From Turnera subulata (taxonomy: Eukaryota > Streptophyta > Magnoliopsida > Malpighiales > Passifloraceae), in NCBI GenBank assembly GCA_028386065.3, contig JAKUCV010004336.1, positions 1-64,000 on the forward strand: a stretch of 64,000 bases of DNA. Direction: 5' to 3'. The translations under genes were made by a program, and so were the position numbers. The notes under the pieces are model-generated. The model was not told the origin of the DNA. It worked only from the letters and a program-made list of their open reading frames with translations, and did no database searches. This document shows, one piece after another, positions 11,412-22,475 of the stretch (position 1 is its first letter; each line of letters starts with the position of its first letter).

Positions 11412-11575
11412 TTCCAAGTGGTAAGCGACTTTGTTTCGTTTAAGCAGGTCTCGGGTTTGAGCTTTTATGTATGCAAAAAATTCTTATTGGAGAGACTTAC
11501 CCACTATAGCCACATAGGTGACTCTAGTGGGATTCGGATTAGTCAGGCTATATTGAATGGGCTACCAAAAAAAAC
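11412..11575 (+). repeat. tRNA-derived SINE, copy 1
   Basis: It starts with a tRNA-like Pol III promoter: TTCCAAGTGGTAAGCGAC as the A-box region and CTCGGGTTTGAGC as a slightly decayed B box. It then shares a body with the copies at 22.3 kb and 42.3 kb (TTCTTATTGG, then a GACTTACCCA block) and ends in an A-rich tail (CCAAAAAAAA). An 8-bp duplication TATAAATT flanks it (11404-11411 and 11576-11583). Confidence 0.75.
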
Positions 11576-12749
11576 TATAAATTCAATCATTTAACTTCAA
11601 ATATATTTCAATAAATTTAAATTTGAAAAGGTAACAACACATATTAGAAACCAAGTCCTACCGACGAAAACATAACTTCAAAGTATATGTTTTAAAATTT
11701 ACAAAATTGTATAATTAAATTGAGAAAAAAGTTTTTTTTATGTCCTTTCACTTTATCGATTTCGCATTTGTTGTCCCTTCTCGTTTAATTTCACTCATGA
11801 TGTCCCTGAACTTTCAATTTACCGGGTCATGTTGTCCCTTTTATCCCTTCCAGCCGATGGATTGTCATAGTCCTGACACGTGTCATATGGAGCCCACAGG
11901 TCGCCCTTTTAAAATTCTTTTCCCCTAAAATTAAATTTCTAAAAATCTTTTTACATCATTAATTAATTAATAAAAACATAAATCCAAAAAGAAAAAACAC
12001 CCCAGCCATCACACAGAACCACCACCGAACCAACTACCAACAGCATCTCCATACCCACAACTACCCACCGGTGACCGGAACACCACCACATAGCAACATC
12101 CACCACCCAGAATACCACAGCCCATATCTACAACAGCATCATCGGAGACATCACAAACCATCCCAAATCCACACCCGATTCAATCACAGAGCCACAACCC
12201 AAAAATACAAAATCACAACCAAGACCGATTAGTCCAATCCAACATGAATCGGGTTAGAGGAAGGGAAAGAAACTATGGAAAAGAAAGGGGTGTCGCCAGG
12301 TCTTACCCACACAACGATGCGGTCAACTGTCAGATAAGGTAAAACAATATCATAGGATATTACATCTGTTAGTCCAGTCTGTAGAAGTGGTGCATTTCTT
12401 TATGAGGCGACGATGAATGACAGATTGAGGTCAGGTCTGTAGCCGGAGTGGAGACCATTGGTGAACATGATGACCGCTAAGCGCAAGAAGATCGGGGCTT
12501 TTGTGGTTCGCGCTCTACTCCTTGACGGCAGCCCTTGTTGCAGAGGAGGACTAGCAGTAGCACTGCGTGAGGCAGCGCGTCACGGGCGGCAGAAGGTAGG
12601 GGAGAGGGAGAGAGTGTTGGTCGTCCCACCTCGGACTGATGGCGACCACCGCCAGAGGCGCCGCGAATACGAGATAGAGGAGAAGCAAGAGGGAGGAAGA
12701 GGAAAGAGAGATGGGGAAGGCGAGGGGAGAGGAAGACGAGGAAGGCTTG

Positions 12750-12841
12750 GACTCGGCTGAGTCGGCGACCGGGATGAGCAGCTCCCGATCTCTCTCTCGG
12801 TCTCTACTGGTCATCACGATAACGGATTTCTCATCGCCCAT
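12750..12841 (-). pseudogene. Captured 5' exon fragment resembling a COV/LCV (DUF502) gene
   Basis: The minus strand from an ATG at 12841 reads MGDEKSVIVMTSRDRERDR, then ELLIPVADSAESKPSSSSS. From memory this is the N-terminal signature of plant CONTINUOUS VASCULAR RING-LIKE membrane proteins. The match stops at about residue 30-35. The conserved transmembrane core that should follow is absent and the frame runs into unrelated Leu-rich sequence (to 12551). GC-rich DNA above the ATG (12842-12950) looks like 5' UTR. Its position inside a TIR element suggests transposon-mediated gene-fragment capture. Family assignment is recall, not a search. Confidence 0.5.
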
Positions 12842-13341
12842 CAGTTAAACGAAAACGACACCGTTGTAGCCAACTATCCACAAATCCCTAGCTGTTCGTT
12901 GGCAAGTCTCCGCCCGTAACTCCGCCCTCCACCTCACTGGGTAAGTCTTTGGATGGATAGAAGATGGAATGAAAAACAATGTTTGGGTCTTTTTCCTTCT
13001 TTTTCATTTGGGTGGGTTTTGGGTTTTTTTTTCTTTTTTGTTAATTATTCTATTTGTTTCATTGTAAGCACTGATTTGTGGGAAATAAACAAAATGGCTT
13101 TGCTTTGCGCGTTTCTAACTGGAAATGGAAATACCTTTGGCTAAAAATGGGGGTAGGGTCCATGTGATGCATAAATTAATATTTATTTTTTGAAAAATTT
13201 ATAATTTAAGTAAGAATTTTAAGAAATTAAATTTAGAGAAAAGAAAACGAAAAAGAATTAAAAAATGGCAGCCCGTGACACGTATCGGCACCTTAGTAAT
13301 CGACCTGCAATAGTGGGTAAAATGGACATGGTGACCCGGTA

Positions 13342-14558
13342 TGTAACAGCCCGGGCAATTTTTTCGCATTTTTACCGGTAACGTAAAAAGTTTTTACACA
13401 GTTATTTACCATTAAAATTAATCTTGGGTAATTAATTTATGGTAACTTGTGCATCGGATTCCGAAACCGAGCTCTGTCCCACGTTCGAGATTTATCTGCG
13501 GATTTTATGGACCAAGTTTGAATTTTTCGGGTCCAGGAATCTTCGAAAAAGACGGGTTTATCCTCGGGTTATTGGACCAGAAATAAAGTCAAGGGGGTAA
13601 TGGTTATTTTCTGGTCCGGACAGAACCCGCCTCACATGCTGCACAGTATTAAGGCTGCCGCCGCCTTCTACTGTGAAGCTTGTGAGCAGATTGTAAGACC
13701 CGTGCTGCCAGTACTTTGCCCGTGCCTCATCTATATTTGCAAGCCTTTAGCTCATAACATTCTACTTCCCAATATCACCATCATCACTTCCTCTGCAAAA
13801 ACTCTACAAACACAAACTACCCAGTATCTCCTTCACTCCTGCAACCAAAACTCACCCAGTGCAACTCACCTGTGAAAGAAAACCAACCAGGAAAAAAAAA
13901 GAAAGCACACACCCTCAGCAAAACGTTGCCGTTTTGGCAACAACCCCACACCCTACCTCTTTTCTCTTCCCGTGAACCACCACCACAACCCGAGACCACC
14001 ACAGCACCGCCACCACCAACCTCTCCTTCTTCTCCCTGCACCTCGTCGCCGACCTTTCGCCGCACGCAGCGCCCGAGTTCGCCGCTGCAAGACGCTATCG
14101 TGAAGAGACCCACAGCCGCGAGCCTCCACGCGACACCACTTGCAATCGCGCCTCACGCCGCCTCCGTCTGTGCCGCTGCCATGCCTCCCTGCACCTTCTC
14201 GCAGTCGCTGGTGCCTCACACCACCGTCGCCTCGCCGATCCGTGCCTCCCCGTCCCGTCGTGCCGTCGATCCGTGCCACTACAGCTCACGAGGTGAGCTT
14301 AGGTGTTGGTGACCCGATTGTGCAGCGGGTCCAGGTCGACCCAGATGAGCTGACCCGCGGATCTGGGCTTGGTACTTCCACTAAGTGTGTGTGGTTTGAA
14401 TAATGGTCCCCGAGTATGGGTGACGGATGTTGTCTTGGTACTTCTGCTGTATTTGAATTTACTGTGTAGTATTTTACTGCGATGTACTATCTGTTCTATC
14501 AATAAGAATAGTTTCGGCGTGTTTACTGTATCTGGTAAATACGGGTCGGGGCGCTTCA
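13342..14558 (+). repeat. 5' LTR of the chromovirus (internally deleted)
   Basis: 1217 bp, running TGTAACAGCC to GCGCTTCA. It matches the 3' LTR up to about 14371 and again from about 14386. About 1.48 kb present in the 3' LTR (about 20387-21873) is absent here, with about a dozen bases of filler at the join. The GC-rich stretch 13870-14300 gives overlapping proline- and arginine-rich open frames on both strands, which are compositional. Confidence 0.92.
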
Positions 14559-14561
14559 TTT

Positions 14562-14573
14562 TGGTAGCGGAGC
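14562..14573 (+). other. Primer binding site of the chromovirus
   Basis: TGGTAGCGGAGC begins 3 nt after the 5' LTR. It agrees with the usual initiator-tRNA-Met complement at 10 of 12 positions. It is identical to the site in the unrelated 344-bp mini-LTR element at 5140-5151. Confidence 0.75.
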
Positions 14574-14689
14574 AGGCAGTAGGTCATTAGGGACATAACT
14601 GTGATTGCTTGATTGTTTGCTTGTGCATAAGATCTATTCACGACATGATATAACATGCATGCATATACATTCCCATATAGGTAAGATGA

Positions 14690-17600
14690 ATGGATCCGGT
14701 TGGAGGGAATCAACATGCTGGAGTTCACCTAGATGACGATCCGTTATCAGTGGATCAACCGCAGCAAGTTGCGGGAGGTCCGGAACATCCTCTGATTGTT
14801 CCTTTGGGAGACCCTACGCAGATGTTAAACGTGGTAACTCAGATTCTGCGAAGGCAAGATGCCAGGGATGCACGTATCGATGCTATGGAAGCTCGGGAAT
14901 AGGAAAACTAGGGACCAGTCGAGGATCCAGTGTATATGAAGCTGGAAAAGCTTGGGGCAGAGATTTTCACCGGTGTTACTACACCACAGGATGCTGATCA
15001 GTGGCTCAGAAAGATGAATAGGGTTATGCTGAAACTGACGTGCAGGAATGACAAGTGGGCCAGATATGTCGCTGCTATGTTTAGAGGAGATGCCGTTGAT
15101 TGGTGGGAGTCTACAACCAGGGACCTGCCGACACCTATCACTATGCCATGGAATCAGTTCATGGAGATGTTCCTAAGGAAGTTTGTTTCTGAGGCGTACC
15201 AGGACCAGCTGAGACGAGAGTTTTTGGGACTGCAACAGGGGGCAAAACAGATGGTCAATGAGTATGAGATCAAGTTCAACCGCCTGTCCATCTATGCTAG
15301 TGAGTTTGTATCTACTCCGGAGGCCAGATGTAAACATTTCTGGGATGGTCTTCGATCTGGTATCCAGACAGTCATGGGGTGCAAGGTTTATGAGACTTAC
15401 CAGGACATGCTATTATATGTCTTGAGAGCCGAGATTATCTGGCTAGACAATGAGAGAGAGCAACAGGAGATCCGTAAGAGGCAAGCTGCATAGAGTTCTG
15501 GGGGACAGAACAAGAGGTTCCAGACACTAGCAAACCGGTCAGGATATGGACAGAGCTGATTCATGCCAGTAAGTCAGGGACGTGGATGGAACAACAACAC
15601 CTACAACCGAGGCAGTTCTTGGACTCAGTCTGGAGGGACTTCATCTGGGAATACTCGCCCGAGACTTCCTCTATCTCAGGTGAGGTGCTATGAGTGTAAC
15701 GAAGTTGGGCACTACCGATATTTTTGTCCCAAGTTGGGAAGATCTGGAGGTACAGCACCTGCTCAGACAGTGCAAGCTTTAGTTGCCAGTGTTCCTAGTG
15801 GTTCTGGAGTTGACCGAGGCCAAGGACGTGGAGTTGTTCCTGCTAGAACCCAGTCAGCCATAAATCAGAGTGCAGTAGTGTCGAGAGCATTTGTGATCAC
15901 CGCTGATGAGGATCCAGAGAATGTCGATGTTATAGCAGGTACTTTTATAGTCTTTGGTAGCATTGCTTATACTTTGATTGATCCTGGTGCTACGCATTCA
16001 TTTGTCGCGCAAAGTTTTGCAATACAACATAACTGTACAGAAGAGAGTTTAACTTGTCCGATGAGATTTAGGTGACATGCGGGTATAGTGGTCAGGTTAA
16101 CCCATGTGTGTAGAGACGTTTCTCTTTCGTACGACAATGAGGTTTTTCTTGCACGGTTGGTTATGATGAACATGGGAGGTTTCAATATTATTCTGGGGAT
16201 GGATTGGTTATCCAGGTACAGTGCTATGGTAAACTGTCGAACCAAGGAAGTGCTGCTGACATCCGATGGTGGGCGACAAGTTTTATTGACAGGAATTGGG
16301 AGCGCTGCTGCTACATGTAGTATCTCTGCTAATCAGGATTTCGGAATGAAGCCACACGGTCCAGATGCTTTGTTGTCTCATGTCAAGGGTGAAGAAGTTC
16401 AGACTCCGATTTTAGGGGACATCACAGTTGTGAGAGAGTTTTCAGATGTGTTTTCGGAGGATCTACCTGGATTACCACCTGACAGGGAAGTTGAGTACAC
16501 CATTGATCTGATGCCGGGAGTGACACCTATCTCGATGGCACTATATCAGATGGCACCGACAGAACTTCAGGAGTTGAAGAAACAGTTAGATGAGCTGCTT
16601 GAGAAGGGATTTATTAGACCTAGTACATCACCTTGGGGATCACCAGTGCTGTTTGTTAAGAAGAAAGATGGCAGTTTATGAATGTGTGTGGACTACCGAC
16701 AGCTGAACAAAGTGACAGTGAAGAACAAGTACCCGTTTCCCAGGATTGATGACCTCTTTGATTAGTTACAGGGAGCTATCGTATTTTCCAAGATTGATCT
16801 TCAGTCTGGCTACCATCAGGTCAAGATTGCAGAGAAAGACATACCGAAGACAGCCTTCCGTGCTCGGTATGGTCATTTTGAGTTCACAGTGGTTCCTTTC
16901 GGCTTGACCAATGCACCTGCAGTTTTCATGTGCTTGATGCACTTGGTCCTGAATGAGTTCTTGGACAAGTTCGTGGTAGTCTTCATCGACGATATTCTGA
17001 TATACTCCAAGAGCAAGGAAGAATATGAAGAGCACCTGAGAATAGTACTACAGAGGCTGTGAGAGAAACAGTTGTATGCCAAGTTCAGTAAGTGTGAGTT
17101 TTGGCTTGAAGAGGTTGCATTCTTTGGACATGTTGTATCCAAGGATGGGATTAAGGTTGACCCTACCAAAGTGGAAGCTGTTCTAGAATGGGAGCCACCC
17201 AAGACGGTACCCGAGGTCAGAAGTTTTCTTGGCCTTGCAGGATATTACCGGAGATTCATCGAGGGTTTTTCCTTGATAGCCAGTCCTATGACCAAGCTAT
17301 TGAGGAAAGATCAAGCCTTTGTATGGAGTGAAGCCTGCCAGAAGAGCTTTGACGAACTGAAGAAGAAGTTGACATCAGCACCAGTCTTGATAGTACCTAA
17401 GCCAAGAGTAGAGTATGTGCTATTTTGTGATGCTTCAGGCCTTGGTTTGGGAGCAGTTCTGATGCAAGAGGGTCGAGTGATTGCCTATGCTTCGAGACAG
17501 TTGAGGCCACATGAGAAGAATTATCCGATACATGATCTAGAGATGGCCACAGTGATCCTTGCTTTGAAGATCTAGCGACATTATCTGTTTGGAGAGAGAT

Positions 17601-19321
17601 GCCGGATTTTCACAGACCATAAGAGTCTCAAGTACATCATGACTCAGAAGGAACTTAACCTACGACAAAGACGTTGGGTTGAGTTGCTGAATGATTATGA
17701 TTGTACTATTGAGTATCACCCTGGAAAAGCTAATGTTGTAGCAGATGCTTTGAGCTGGAGACAACCAGAAGATGCTTCCACGACCTACTCGGTATCCTCT
17801 CTTATCGAGTTAAGGAAGATGGGAGTTGATTTGTCAGTGGACGAGATAGGAGCTTTTTTGACTCATATTGAAGTCAAGTCTAACCTGAGAGGCTGGATTG
17901 TGGAACTACAAGATGGAGATCCCGACTTGATCAAGCTGAAGGAAGCAGTTCGCAGTGGAAAAGAAGACAAGTTTCACATAGCCGAGGATAGTGCATTGAT
18001 GCTGGGGAAACATCTATGTGTACCCAGTGTTGGTGACCTGCGCAGTTAGATTTTGGAAGAACGACATATGACGCCGTATGCTATGCACCCTAGAAGCACC
18101 AAGATGTATCAGAATTTGAGGAGTCATTTTTTGTGGCCGCGTATGAAGAAAGATGTAGCCGAGTATGTGGCTAAGTGTATCACTTGTTAGCTGGTAAAAG
18201 TCGAGCATCAGGCTCCAGCAGAAAAGTTAAGAACTTTGACAGTGCCAGAGTTGAAGTGGGAGATGATCACTATGGATTTTGTGGTCGGATTACCATTGAA
18301 TCGGAGACAGCATGATGCCATCTGGGTTATCGTTGATCGACTTACAAAATCAGCTCATTTTCTCCCCATCCGACTGACAGACACCCTAGACAAGTTGGCG
18401 AGACTATATGTTGCAGAGATTGTGAGACTACACAGAATTCCTAAGTCCATAGTATTAGACAGAGATCCGAGATTCACATTGCGGTTTTGGAAGAGTTTGC
18501 AAGCAGCTTTGGGTACGAAGCTGAGTTTCAGTACCGCGTTTCACCCCCAGACAGACGGACAGCCAGAGAGGACTATTCAAACACTGGAAAACATGTTAAG
18601 GGCTTGTGCTCTTAATTTCAGTGGGAGTTGGGATCAGCATTTGCCTTTAGCGAAGTTCGCCTATAACAACAGTTTTCATTCCAGTATTGGCATGCCACCG
18701 TTTGAAGCTCTTTACGGAAGGAAGTGCAGAAGTCCGGTATGTTGGGATGAAGAAGGTCTCCGTTTGATTGTGGGTCTGGATTTGGTTAAGCAGACAGTTG
18801 ATAAGATTTAGATAGTTAAGCAGAGTATGAGAGCAGCACAGGACCGACAGAAGAGTTATGCTGACAAACATCGTCGTGAGATGGAGTACCGAGTGGGAGA
18901 AAGAGTTTTCCTCCGAGTTGCGCCTTGGAAGGGTGTTATCAGATTCGGGAAAAGAGGGAAGCTGAGTCCCAGGTACATCGAACCGTATGAGATCGTGGAA
19001 AGGGTTGGACCCTTGGAGTACACATTGTCCTTACCAGAAGAGTTGTCACGGATTCATGATGTGTTCCATGTCTCCATGCTGAAGAGGTACAGATCAGATT
19101 CGAGTCACGTGGTTACTATAGCAGATGTTGAGGTATCAGAGGATCTTACGTATACAGAGTTGCCAGAACAGATTCTTGCCCGAGAGGTCAGACAGTTGAG
19201 AAACTGAGTTATTCCGATGGTAAAAGTTAAGTGGAGCAAGCACTCTGCGAACGAGTCTACGTGAGAAGTTGAGGAGCACATGCGTTCTCAGTATCCGCAC
19301 CTGTTTTCAGCATCAGAGTGA
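14690..19321 (+). pseudogene. Chromovirus gag-pol polyprotein, one frame with 14 premature stops
   Basis: A single frame runs from the ATG at 14690 to a natural TGA at 19319. Gag is followed by a CCHC knuckle (CYECNEVGHYRYFCPK, near 15690). The protease core reads DPGATHSF near 15980, where DSGAT is usual. RT has the FIDDILIYS catalytic box near 16984. RNase H starts [13 protein letters not shown] near 17425. Integrase has the zinc-binding region near 18060-18190 and a core with MDF, LDRDPRF and PERTIQ. A chromodomain-like tail (VKVKWSKHS) lies near 19220-19310. Stops lie at 14900, 14909, 15491, 15557, 16073, 16679, 16763, 17060, 17573, 18047, 18188, 18809, 19205 and 19262. No frameshift was found. 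Confidence 0.93.
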
Positions 19322-19356
19322 ATTTCGGGGACGAAATTCTTTTAAGGTAGGTAGGC

Positions 19357-22050
19357 TGTAACAGCCCGGGTAATTTTTTTGCATTTTTACCGGTATCGTA
19401 AAAAATTTTTACACAGTTATTTACCATTAAAATTAATCTTGGGTATTTAATTTATGGTAACTTGTGCATCGGATTCCGAAACCGAGCTCTGTCCCACGTT
19501 CGAGATTTATCTGCGGATTTTACGGACCAAGTAGGAATTTTCCGGGTCTAGGAATCTTCAGAAAAGCCGGGTTTATCCTCGAGTTATCGGACCAGAAATA
19601 AAGTCAAGGGGGTAATGGTTATTTTCTGGTCCAGACAGAACCCGCCTCACATGCTGCACAGTATTAAGGCTGTCGCCGCCTTTTACTGTGAAGCTTGTGA
19701 GCAGATTGTAAGACCCGTGCGTTGCCAGTACTTTACCCGTGCCTCATCTGTATTTGCAAGCCTTTAGCTCATAACATTCTGCTTCCCAGTATCACCATCA
19801 TCACTTCCTCTACAAAAACTCTACAAACACAAACTACCCAGTATCTCCTTCACTCCTGCAACCAAAACTCACCCAATGCAACTCACATGTCAAAGGAAAC
19901 CAACCAGGAAAAAAAAAGAAAGCACACACCCTCAGCAAAACGTTGCCGTTTTGGCAACAACCCCACACCCCACCTCTTTTCTCTTCCCGTGAACCACCAC
20001 CACAACCCGAGACCACCACAGCACCGCCACCACCAACCTCTCCTTCTTCTCCCTGCACCTCGTCGCCGACCTTCCGCCGCACGCAGCGCCCGAGTTCGCC
20101 GCTGCAAGACGCTGCCGTGAAGAGACCCACAGCCGCGAGCCTCCACGCGACACCACTTGCAATCGCGCCTCACGCCGCCTCCGTCTGTGCCGCCGCCACG
20201 CCTCCCCGCACCTTCTCGCAGTCGCTGGTGCCTCACACCGTCGTCGCCTCGCCAATCCGTGCCGCCTCGCCGTCGCGCCGCCGTTCTGTGCCACTGCAGC
20301 TCACGAGGTGAGCCTGGGTGTTGGTGACCCGATTGTGCAATGGATCCAGGTCGACCCGGATGAGCTGACCCGCGGATCTGGGCTTGACGCCTTGGACCGG
20401 GTTGACTCTCTTGGATTGTTGACCTGGGCTAGGTTGCTGGGCCTGCGTCTGGGCTCCTGTGCGGGCTTGGGTGTGGCTCTGTGAAAAGGTTAGGCTGGTG
20501 CTATTTGGCCCAGTCCGGATTTAATATAAAAAAAAAAAGAAAAGAAAGAAATTCTGGAAAGAGGGAAAATGGAGAAAAAAATATAAAAAGGTTTATAATT
20601 TTGGGAAATAAATATAATTCTGGAAAAAGTAATAATCTAAAAAATAATATGGAAATTAAAAATAAATTATATCTACCATGGTTTATTATTGTGGAAAAAA
20701 ATAATATTTTTGAGAAAATAAAAATGGAAAGGGTACTATCAAAGTATTATACCGGAATAATATACGGGTATAAGTATGGTATTATTTTGACACTTGGTTA
20801 ATAAATGATGAATTATGATGATAATGGAGAAATAACCCGAGGTAGTAACCGAGACGAGTCAGTATTTATTTTTCGGTACACAGTATTAGCATGGCATTTG
20901 CATATCACCTTATGTGTGCATATTATTAGTTTGATATAGGAGTTGATAACGAGCAGATACCTGAGGAACCGGACTTGGAGTCTGTTGGGCATTTCCAAAA
21001 TTGATAATCGGCTAAGGTGAGGATGGATAACCTTTGATATGTGCCCGTAATATTGTGTGTGTTTTGTTGTTTGATTGAACTGCTGGGATGATTATTGTTG
21101 GTTATTTGACTGCTATGATGTTGTTGTTGTTGTTGATAAGCTGTGTCATTAGTTTGTGGGTATTGTGTTGAGATTAATGTTGAACTGATAACTGTGGATA
21201 ATTGAGGAAAGGATAATGAGTATTGGAAATGGAATTGGAATTGAATTTGAGATGATGATTTAATTGTCATGTGGAGAGTAGTGGTACGACTAGATGGTTA
21301 GAGGCTAGTTCTATGGTGTCATGGCCGGTTTGGTTTGGTTATTGGGGATGTTGATCCCGGATGATTTGGATATTGGGATGTTGATCCCGGATTGGTTGAT
21401 ATTGGGATGTTGTTCCCGGATTGTATTTTGGCCTGGCATCCGGAATTAGTTAATAGCCAGGTACGACCCTAGCTTGTCCAGTGACAGGGGCCCGGAAGAT
21501 AAAATTGGTAATAATAATAAATATTCTTTTGGTCTTGGCTCAGTTGTATTTTGGTAGAATCTTTGTGTTGTCTTTGCCTGTAATTACTTCGAAAGTATTA
21601 TGGATGCCTGCATATCTTTATTTATCCTTGGTCGGTGAGCACTTCAGACTCACCCCTCGCCTGCGGGGTTTCATCCCGTAGGTTAAGTTGTTTCGTAGTT
21701 CAGGTACGATTTTCGATGGCTGCTGTTTTCTTCTCCACTTGACTCCGGATCCATACCTCCGCTGCATGTGCATATAAGTCTTCCGCTGCTGTGTAATATA
21801 TGTTGTTGTGTTGTTGCTTTCCTATAATGCTTATGATGCTGTTTGTACTGGATTATGTTGCTGCTGTTGAGCTAGTGTGTGTGGTTTGAATAATGGTCCC
21901 CGAGTATGGGTGACGGATGTTGTCTTGGTACTTCTGCTGTATTTGAATTTACTGTGTAGTATTTTACTGCGATGTACTGTCTGTTCTATCAATAAGAATA
22001 GTTTCGGCACGTGTTTACTATATCTGGTAAATATGAGTCGGGGCGCTTCA
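19357..22050 (+). repeat. 3' LTR of the chromovirus, full length
   Basis: 2694 bp, the complete version of the LTR. It includes a GC-rich leader-like part (19860-20310), an AT-rich middle (20520-20810), three GGGATGTTGATCCC-type palindromes (21345-21417), and a block GTCGGTGAGCACTTC ... CATCCCGTAGG (21631-21683) that also occurs in the solo LTRs near 47-53 kb. The polypurine tract before it (AAGGTAGGTAGGC) is weak. Confidence 0.92.
21345..21417 (+). repeat. Three tandem GGGATGTTGATCCC-type palindromes
   Basis: Copies lie at 21345-21358 and 21375-21388 (both GGGATGTTGATCCC) and at 21404-21417 (GGGATGTTGTTCCC, one arm changed). They are spaced about 30 bp apart. The same motif is expanded in the related LTR family at 49239-49585 and 51887-52268. 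Confidence 0.85.
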
Positions 22051-22278
22051 CGGTAAATCGTAAGTTCAGGGACACCACGAGTGAAATTAAATAAAGAGGG
22101 ACAACAAATGCAAAATCGACAAAGTAAAAAGACAGAAAAAAAATTATTTACTCTAATTAAATTGGTTCATAAACATAAAGATTCAAATAAAGACATATTT
22201 ACATATATTAGTTTATTATAAAATCAATTTTGAATTTTTGCATGCACTAAGATAAAAATTCGAAACAACTAAAGTGTG

Positions 22279-22467
22279 TATTAATCAATGTGGGGTTGGT
22301 CCAAGTGCCATGTGACTTGGTTCCGCTTAAGCGTGGTCTCGGGTTCGAGTCCTCGTGAAAGCAAAGAATCCTTATTGGGAGTTTCATTCATCATAACCAG
22401 GTACGTGATCCGGGTCTTATCTAGATTAGTCAGAGCAAAACTCCGGATACCGTATGAAAAACAAAAA
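22279..22467 (+). repeat. tRNA-derived SINE, copy 2
   Basis: A-box-like GGTTGGTCCAAGTGCC and a good B box GGGTTCGAGTCC, followed by the same body as copies 1 and 3 (AATCCTTATTGGGAG, TTAGTCAG) and an A-rich tail. AAAGTGTG occurs at 22271-22278 and 22468-22475 as a short target duplication. Confidence 0.78.
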
Positions 22468-22475
22468 AAAGTGTG

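Larger units (their letters stand above)
13342..22050 (+). mobile_element. Ty3/gypsy chromovirus, Tekay/Del type, full length
   Basis: An 8.7-kb LTR retrotransposon with a perfect 5-bp target duplication CGGTA (13337-13341 and 22051-22055). LTRs begin TGTAACAGCCCGGG and end GGGGCGCTTCA. The order 5' LTR, primer site, gag, protease, RT, RNase H, integrase, chromodomain-like tail, 3' LTR is typical of chromoviruses, and the HDVFHVSMLKRY motif points to Tekay/Del. In the first 370 bp the two LTRs differ by roughly 5% by eye, mostly C/T and G/A differences. The insertion is therefore not recent, but younger than the host Mutator-like element it split. Coding capacity is lost through nonsense codons. 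Confidence 0.95.
11722..22153. mobile_element. Mutator-like/Pack-MULE candidate, split by a gypsy element
   Basis: The left end GAGAAAAAAGTTTTTTTTATG and the inverted right end GAGTAAATAATTTTTTTTCTG begin long terminal inverted repeats. They share TTGCATTTGTTGTCCCT-like, GTCCCTGAACTT and GACACGTGTCA/GACACGTATC blocks. With the inserted chromovirus (13342-22050) removed, the TIRs run at least 180 bp and the element is about 1.7 kb. The 10-bp repeat TAATTAAATT at 11712-11721 and 22154-22163 is a perfect target duplication. The interior (about 12020-12950) is GC-rich, gene-like DNA, including an apparent captured N-terminus (12750-12841). No transposase is seen. Confidence 0.78.

Noticed and set aside
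11412..11490. tRNA gene(s) at the SINE heads (also near 22290 and 42340)
   Set aside because: A and B boxes are present but there is no full cloverleaf with a matching acceptor stem. The similarity continues into a shared SINE body with an A-rich tail.
13872..14403. Proline-rich protein in the chromovirus 5' LTR (and the copy at 19722-20311)
   Set aside because: Frames overlap on both strands in a GC-rich LTR segment and differ between the two LTRs. LTR sequence, not a gene.
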